From: an uncultured Eubacteriales bacterium
GTDB lineage: Bacteria > Bacillota > Clostridia > Lachnospirales > Lachnospiraceae
Assembly: GCA_900313855.1 (NCBI GenBank)
Contig: OMSZ01000254.1
Coordinates: 1 to 9,694 of the forward strand
Length of the DNA stretch: 9,694 nucleotides
Direction of reading: 5' to 3'
Made by a program: the position numbers and the translations under genes. The notes below the pieces were generated by a model that did not search any database, was not told where the DNA came from, and worked only from the letters and a program-made list of their open reading frames with translations. Below are positions 7,135 through 9,694 of the stretch, piece after piece (the first letter of the stretch is position 1; the number at the start of each line of letters is the position of its first letter).

Positions 7135-7177
7135 ATAAGAAAAACCATCGGACATTTTCATCCGATGGTTTTCTTAT
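7135..7177. terminator. Bidirectional terminator between dut and carD-like gene
   Basis: The left arm (7135-7152) ends in CCATCGGA, the loop is CATTTTCA, and the right arm (7161-7177) begins TCCGATGG. The stem is about 17 bp with one bulged A. An A-tract on the left side and TTTTCTTAT on the right let it act in both directions, ending the nrdD-nrdG-dut transcript and the convergent amylase/CarD transcript. Confidence 0.88.
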
Positions 7178-7299
7178 TCAAACTTCATTTCTGTTTCTTT
7201 CGAAACTCATGCATTCTTCCTTTTCCGGGCTTTCTTTCAAACTTCTTTCAAAGTTCAAGCTTTATTTCAAGCCGTCATTTTAGCTTTCTTTCAGATTAC
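7178..7299 (-). repeat. Degenerate GAAAGAAAGC repeats downstream of carD-like gene
   Basis: The minus strand of this purine-rich 3' flank repeats a motif close to TTTGAAAGAAAGC: CTGAAAGAAAGC (7283-7294), CTTGAAATAAAGC (7259-7271), TTTGAAAGAAG (7242-7252), TTTGAAAGAAAGCCC (about 7227-7241) and TTTCGAAAGAAAC (7193-7205). A related copy, GCTTCGAAAGAAGCC, lies inside the 3' end of the CarD-like gene (7319-7333). The flank may derive from duplication of that gene end. No separate gene is supported. Confidence 0.55.
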
Positions 7300-7614
7300 T
7301 CACTCAGCCTTTTTGCCCGGCTTCTTTCGAAGCTCCTCACGCGACAGTACATATTCTATCTCTTCTCTCTGGAGTTTGCTAAGCTCATCGGGATTACCAT
7401 TCTTAAGCTCTAGCGCTTCCTCCTTGGTGATAAGAGGTCTCAGCATTACTTTATGATGTTCTGCAGGTATATAGGAAACCTTCTTCTTATCAGCAATGGA
7501 CTTAAGCCCATAATATAATATCTGCTCGCCATTCTTTGCCGCAAGCCTGGTAAGCTCTGCAACCTGACACACTCCTATGGTTTCACTGAATATGATATCC
7601 TTCTTCTCAAACAT
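7300..7614 (-). CDS. Short CarD/CdnL-family RNA polymerase-binding protein
   Basis: The N-terminal ~70 residues match the CarD/TRCF RNA-polymerase-interacting domain: a start like MFEKKDIIFSETIGVCQV, the YYGLKSIADKKKVSYIPAE strand region, and KVMLRPLITKEEALEL. Family members bind the polymerase beta subunit and tune open-complex stability at promoters. The protein is only 104 residues, against roughly 150-170 for typical CarD. It ends in a Lys-rich tail (LRKKPGKKAE), so most of the helical DNA-binding C-terminal domain is missing. ATG at 7614 is preceded by GGTGAG with 4-nt spacing. It follows the amylase gene at 185 bp and is probably co-transcribed with it, ending at the terminator 7135-7177. 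The domain call is good. Whether it still regulates transcription is open; it could be a truncated remnant. Confidence 0.75.
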   Translation of the reverse strand: MFEKKDIIFSETIGVCQVAELTRLAAKNGEQILYYGLKSIADKKKVSYIPAEHHKVMLRPLITKEEALELKNGNPDELSKLQREEIEYVLSREELRKKPGKKAE

Positions 7615-7800
7615 CTATCTCACCGTCACTAATCCAAGACATATCTCTGTCGTACTCTTTAATCCATTACTATCTGCATGTATACTCAACCAATCAACAA
7701 ATGAAACCAGCGGTCCATTCATCATATCTTTATCAACAAACGAATCCAACGGTCCATTCATCATATCTCTATCAACAAATGAATCCAACGGTTCATTCAT
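7615..7800 (-). CDS. Possible 61-codon repeat-derived ORF, doubtful
   Basis: Unrecognised. The ATG overlaps the amylase stop (TAATG), with GGAG 5 nt upstream, and the TAG stop directly abuts the CarD-like ATG (TAGATG) in the same frame. The first 39 residues are three versions of a 13-residue repeat (MNGPLDSFVDKDM), encoded by 39-bp tandem repeats. The rest (WLSIHADSNGLKSTTEICLG...) has no recognisable motif. Because 39 is a multiple of 3, several other frames through the repeat are also open, so openness is weak evidence of coding. It could be a translated leader coupling amylase to CarD, or simply non-coding repeat. Confidence 0.25.
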   Translation of the reverse strand: MNEPLDSFVDRDMMNGPLDSFVDKDMMNGPLVSFVDWLSIHADSNGLKSTTEICLGLVTVR

Positions 7801-7817
7801 TATCTCTCCATCAACCA
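7693..7817. repeat. 39-bp tandem repeat, about 3.2 copies
   Basis: Units at 7693-7731, 7732-7770 and 7771-7809 begin ATCAACAAA(T/C)GAA and continue through an (A/C)ACGG(T/C)(T/C)CATTCAT core. A partial fourth (ATCAACCA) begins at 7810. Units 1 and 2 differ at few positions; unit 3 diverges at its end. The array starts inside the last codons of the amylase gene and covers its stop. There are no spacers and no terminal inverted repeats. Probable slippage-type duplication. Confidence 0.9.
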
Positions 7818-9110
7818 GAAAGCTGCCGAATATGGTGGCAGTTCGCTTCCGCCGCCGAAATCATGAGGCTTTCCTGTGATGAGATCGGTTGCCATTCCGC
7901 AGCCCGCATCAAAATGTGCTGTATAAGGCTGATCTGATGCATTGATCGCTACTAAAACTCTCTCACCATCACATGCACGCTCAAAAATACACTGATGATT
8001 TGTAAGAACTACATTTCTGAAATTACCGTAATTCAATGCCTTGCTTCCCTTTTTGGCTTCAGCAAGCTTTGCAATAAACTCTGAAAGCTCATTGAATTCC
8101 GGTTTGTCAAAGCATGCACGAAGCGCAGGATCTCCTTCATTCTTGTGAGCTTTAGCGCCCCACTCACTACCGTAATATACACAAGGTATTCCCGGCATAC
8201 CAAACGCCAGCGCATAGATCAACGGTATATGCTTCTCATTACCGAGTACGCTTGCAACTCTTGTAACATCATGATTGTCAACAAATGATAATAAATGCTT
8301 TCCTTTATACAATGTCCACTGCTCAGGTCCGAACTGCCTTGCAAGTGAATGACAGATCTCAAACATATTCATGCTGTTAAAGCTTGAGAACAAGCCTTTG
8401 TAGCACTCATAATTGGTAACGGAGTTACACATCTCGTCATTCATCCATCTGTTATAATCACCGTGAAGAGTCTCGCCTACAATGAAGAAATCCTCTTTGA
8501 GACCATTGGTATGCTGTCTTAATCTTTTGAGGAAGTCAAGGTCCAGACAATAAGCAACATCAAGTCTTAATCCGTCTATATCAAACTCTTCCACCCAGCC
8601 CTTAACAGCTGAGAAAATGTGCTGAATAACTTCTTCATTTCTAAGGTTGAGTTTAACAAGATCGAAGTTGCCTTCCCAACCCTCATACCAAAGTCCGTCA
8701 TTATAATTGGAGTTGCCGTCAAAGCTTATATGGAACCAGTCTCTGTATGGTGAATCCCATCTGTTCTTAAGAACATCCTGAAATGCCCAGAAACCTCTTC
8801 CGACATGATTGAACACTCCGTCAAGAACAACCTTGATGCCTGCCTTGTGGAGTTCGTCGCAAACCTTCTTAAAATCCTCATTAGTTCCAAGTCTGCAATC
8901 GATCTTAGTATAATCTCTTGTATTATAACCATGAGTATCTGATTCAAACACCGGTGAAAAATAGATAGCATTAGCGCCTAACTTCTCAATGTGAGGAATC
9001 CAATCGATAACCTTAAGTATCCGTGATTCACACTGACCATCATTCTCAAATGGCGCCCCGCAGAATCCTAACGGATATATTTGATAAAATACACTTTCAT
9101 AAGCCCACAT
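7800..9110 (-). CDS. Cytoplasmic GH13 alpha-amylase-family glycosidase
   Basis: Acts on alpha-glucosidic bonds, probably of imported maltodextrins. It is 436 residues without a signal peptide. The (beta/alpha)8 barrel begins at once (MWAYESVFYQIYPLGF), with all four GH13 regions: region I DGVFNH (97-102), region II GLRLDVA (Arg182, nucleophile Asp184), region III VGETLHG (acid/base Glu213) and region IV FVDNHD (Asp281). GDPALR (327-331) resembles neopullulanase/cyclomaltodextrinase-type enzymes, but the N-terminal starch-binding domain of those proteins is absent. A small C-terminal beta domain ends in AAFWLMER. ATG 9110 is chosen over in-frame ATG 9134 because AAAAGGAGGA lies just upstream of 9110 and MWAYESVFYQ is the conserved family start. 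It has its own promoter at 9158-9186. The stop codon lies inside a 39-bp tandem repeat. Exact product specificity cannot be read from sequence. Confidence 0.93.
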   Translation of the reverse strand: MWAYESVFYQIYPLGFCGAPFENDGQCESRILKVIDWIPHIEKLGANAIYFSPVFESDTHGYNTRDYTKIDCRLGTNEDFKKVCDELHKAGIKVVLDGVFNHVGRGFWAFQDVLKNRWDSPYRDWFHISFDGNSNYNDGLWYEGWEGNFDLVKLNLRNEEVIQHIFSAVKGWVEEFDIDGLRLDVAYCLDLDFLKRLRQHTNGLKEDFFIVGETLHGDYNRWMNDEMCNSVTNYECYKGLFSSFNSMNMFEICHSLARQFGPEQWTLYKGKHLLSFVDNHDVTRVASVLGNEKHIPLIYALAFGMPGIPCVYYGSEWGAKAHKNEGDPALRACFDKPEFNELSEFIAKLAEAKKGSKALNYGNFRNVVLTNHQCIFERACDGERVLVAINASDQPYTAHFDAGCGMATDLITGKPHDFGGGSELPPYSAAFWLMER

Positions 9111-9157
9111 AATTCTGTCCTCCTTTTCATACAACCTTTAGGGGCTGTACGGTGTAT

Positions 9158-9186
9158 ATTATACCACATATATGGATTATAGGCAA
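9158..9186 (-). promoter_or_regulatory. Promoter of the GH13 gene (TTGCCT-17-TATAAT)
   Basis: On the minus strand, -35 TTGCCT (plus 9181-9186, 4 of 6) and -10 TATAAT (plus 9158-9163, 6 of 6) are separated by 17 bp. The predicted start is near 9151, giving a leader of about 40 nt to ATG 9110. The spacer holds CCATATATGTGG, which recurs in slightly shorter form near 9291-9303. Confidence 0.7.
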
Positions 9187-9194
9187 ATATAATT

Positions 9195-9233
9195 AAGAAA
9201 CAGCCCCGAAACGTATAAAACGTCCCGGGACTG
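9195..9233 (-). terminator. Rho-independent terminator of the deacetylase gene
   Basis: Minus-strand RNA forms a 14-bp stem (CAGUCCCGGGACGU with ACGUUUCGGGGCUG, three G-U pairs) around a UUUAU loop, followed by UUUCUU. In plus-strand RNA two of the G-U positions become A-C mismatches, so the element is directional for the minus-strand gene ending at 9350. It lies just upstream of the amylase promoter and insulates the two units. Confidence 0.82.
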
Positions 9234-9349
9234 CTGTATGAATCATTTTATCAATATACTATTGTTTATTCTTGTTTCACGGCTAACACGCCACATATGG
9301 ATTAATTCTTTTCATCAAGGTTCAAGCTCTGCCAAAAATATTATATTCC

Positions 9350-9694
9350 TCATGGTTCGATCTTTCCGTATGCTTTGCCAAGCTCTAGTTCCTTGCCTTT
9401 GTATTTCGCCATCTCACTTACAGATACCACCTGAAATCCCTGCTCCTTAAGCTTTGGAAGCAGCAGTTCCACCGCCTCGGCAGTTGAATCGTAAATGTCA
9501 TGCATGAGCACTATATCTCCGTCCTTGACATTCGACAGCACTTTATCGAGCACCATCTGCGCATTTCTGCTGTCCCAATCCTCCGTGTCAACATCCCAAA
9601 GAACAACCGGTTTATCAAGTAAGCCAAGAACTCTTTCATCATAAGCTCCGTATGGCGGTCTGATCACCGTAGTTCTCTCACCGGTAGCCTTCTC
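9350..9694 (-). CDS. Polysaccharide deacetylase (NodB-type), C-terminal part
   Basis: Partial gene whose 5' end lies beyond 9694. The visible 114 codons, ending in TGA, cover the second half of a carbohydrate esterase 4 domain. They include the RPPYGA motif preceded by EKATGERTTVI, the WDVDTEDW segment, and the active-site histidine strand IVLMHDIY. Such enzymes remove N-acetyl groups from peptidoglycan or other polysaccharides at the cell surface. The catalytic Asp and metal-binding HxxxH motifs, and any signal peptide, would be in the missing part, so activity and location cannot be judged. The frame is open to the window edge; the GTG at 9667 lies inside the domain and is not a real start. 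It ends about 115 nt before the terminator at 9195-9233. Confidence 0.9.
   Translation of the reverse strand, partial: EKATGERTTVIRPPYGAYDERVLGLLDKPVVLWDVDTEDWDSRNAQMVLDKVLSNVKDGDIVLMHDIYDSTAEAVELLLPKLKEQGFQVVSVSEMAKYKGKELELGKAYGKIEP

Noticed and set aside
7174..7302. TGA recoding (Trp, Gly or selenocysteine) after the CarD-like gene
   Set aside because: Other genes in the window end in TGA and none contains it internally. No selenocysteine insertion element was recognised, and purine-rich repeats explain the TGA density.
7693..7817. CRISPR or mobile-element ends at the 39-bp repeats
   Set aside because: The copies are directly adjacent with no unique spacers, and there is no transposase, terminal inverted repeat or target duplication.
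7577..7937. Plus-strand ORFs through the 39-bp repeats
   Set aside because: Open only because the repeat length is a multiple of three. They are antisense to the amylase and CarD genes and show no domain or convincing ribosome site.
9111..9134. Amylase start at ATG 9134
   Set aside because: The strong GGAGG sits between the two ATGs and serves ATG 9110, which also begins the conserved sequence.

Overview
The window looks like chromosomal housekeeping DNA from a strictly anaerobic, low-to-mid GC Clostridia, most likely a Lachnospiraceae-type gut bacterium. This is inferred from three things: an oxygen-sensitive class III ribonucleotide reductase pair (nrdD/nrdG), a secreted trigger-factor-like PPIase lipoprotein with a Thr-Glu-Ala tail, and a small CarD-family protein. 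No plasmid, phage, insertion sequence or CRISPR signature was seen.

Layout. (1) Positions 48-3334, minus strand: a probable operon read as trigger-factor-like FKBP lipoprotein, then greA, then lysS (GTG start). The gaps are 34 and 16 nt. It joins extracytoplasmic folding, transcript-cleavage/elongation and lysyl-tRNA charging. (2) 3335-3667: a 333-bp AT-rich divergent control region. It has a strong nrdD promoter (TTTACA, 17-bp spacer, TATAAT) carrying two NrdR-box-like operators about three helical turns apart. (3) 3668-7072, plus strand: nrdD, nrdG and dut. NrdG installs the glycyl radical on NrdD, NrdD makes dNTPs, and Dut removes dUTP and supplies dUMP for dTMP synthesis, so this is a coherent DNA-precursor unit. 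The 250-bp nrdD-nrdG gap is unusual. It holds an 11-bp-period repeat array followed by a 20-bp stem-loop that pairs fully only as plus-strand RNA. (4) 7135-7177: a bidirectional terminator between dut and the convergent minus-strand genes. (5) 7300-9110, minus strand: a cytoplasmic GH13 alpha-amylase-family enzyme with its own promoter, a possible 61-codon ORF made partly of 39-bp tandem repeats, and a short CarD-like protein. Both flanks of the CarD gene are repeat-rich. (6) 9350-9694, minus strand: the 3' part of a polysaccharide deacetylase running off the window, followed by a directional terminator.

Most genes are ordinary. The points worth a second look are in the non-coding DNA: the NrdR operator pair, the nrdD-nrdG repeat plus hairpin, the repeats around the amylase stop and carD start, and the carD 3' flank, which reads as a Lys-rich tail broken only by TGA codons. 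No clearly new multi-gene system was found.
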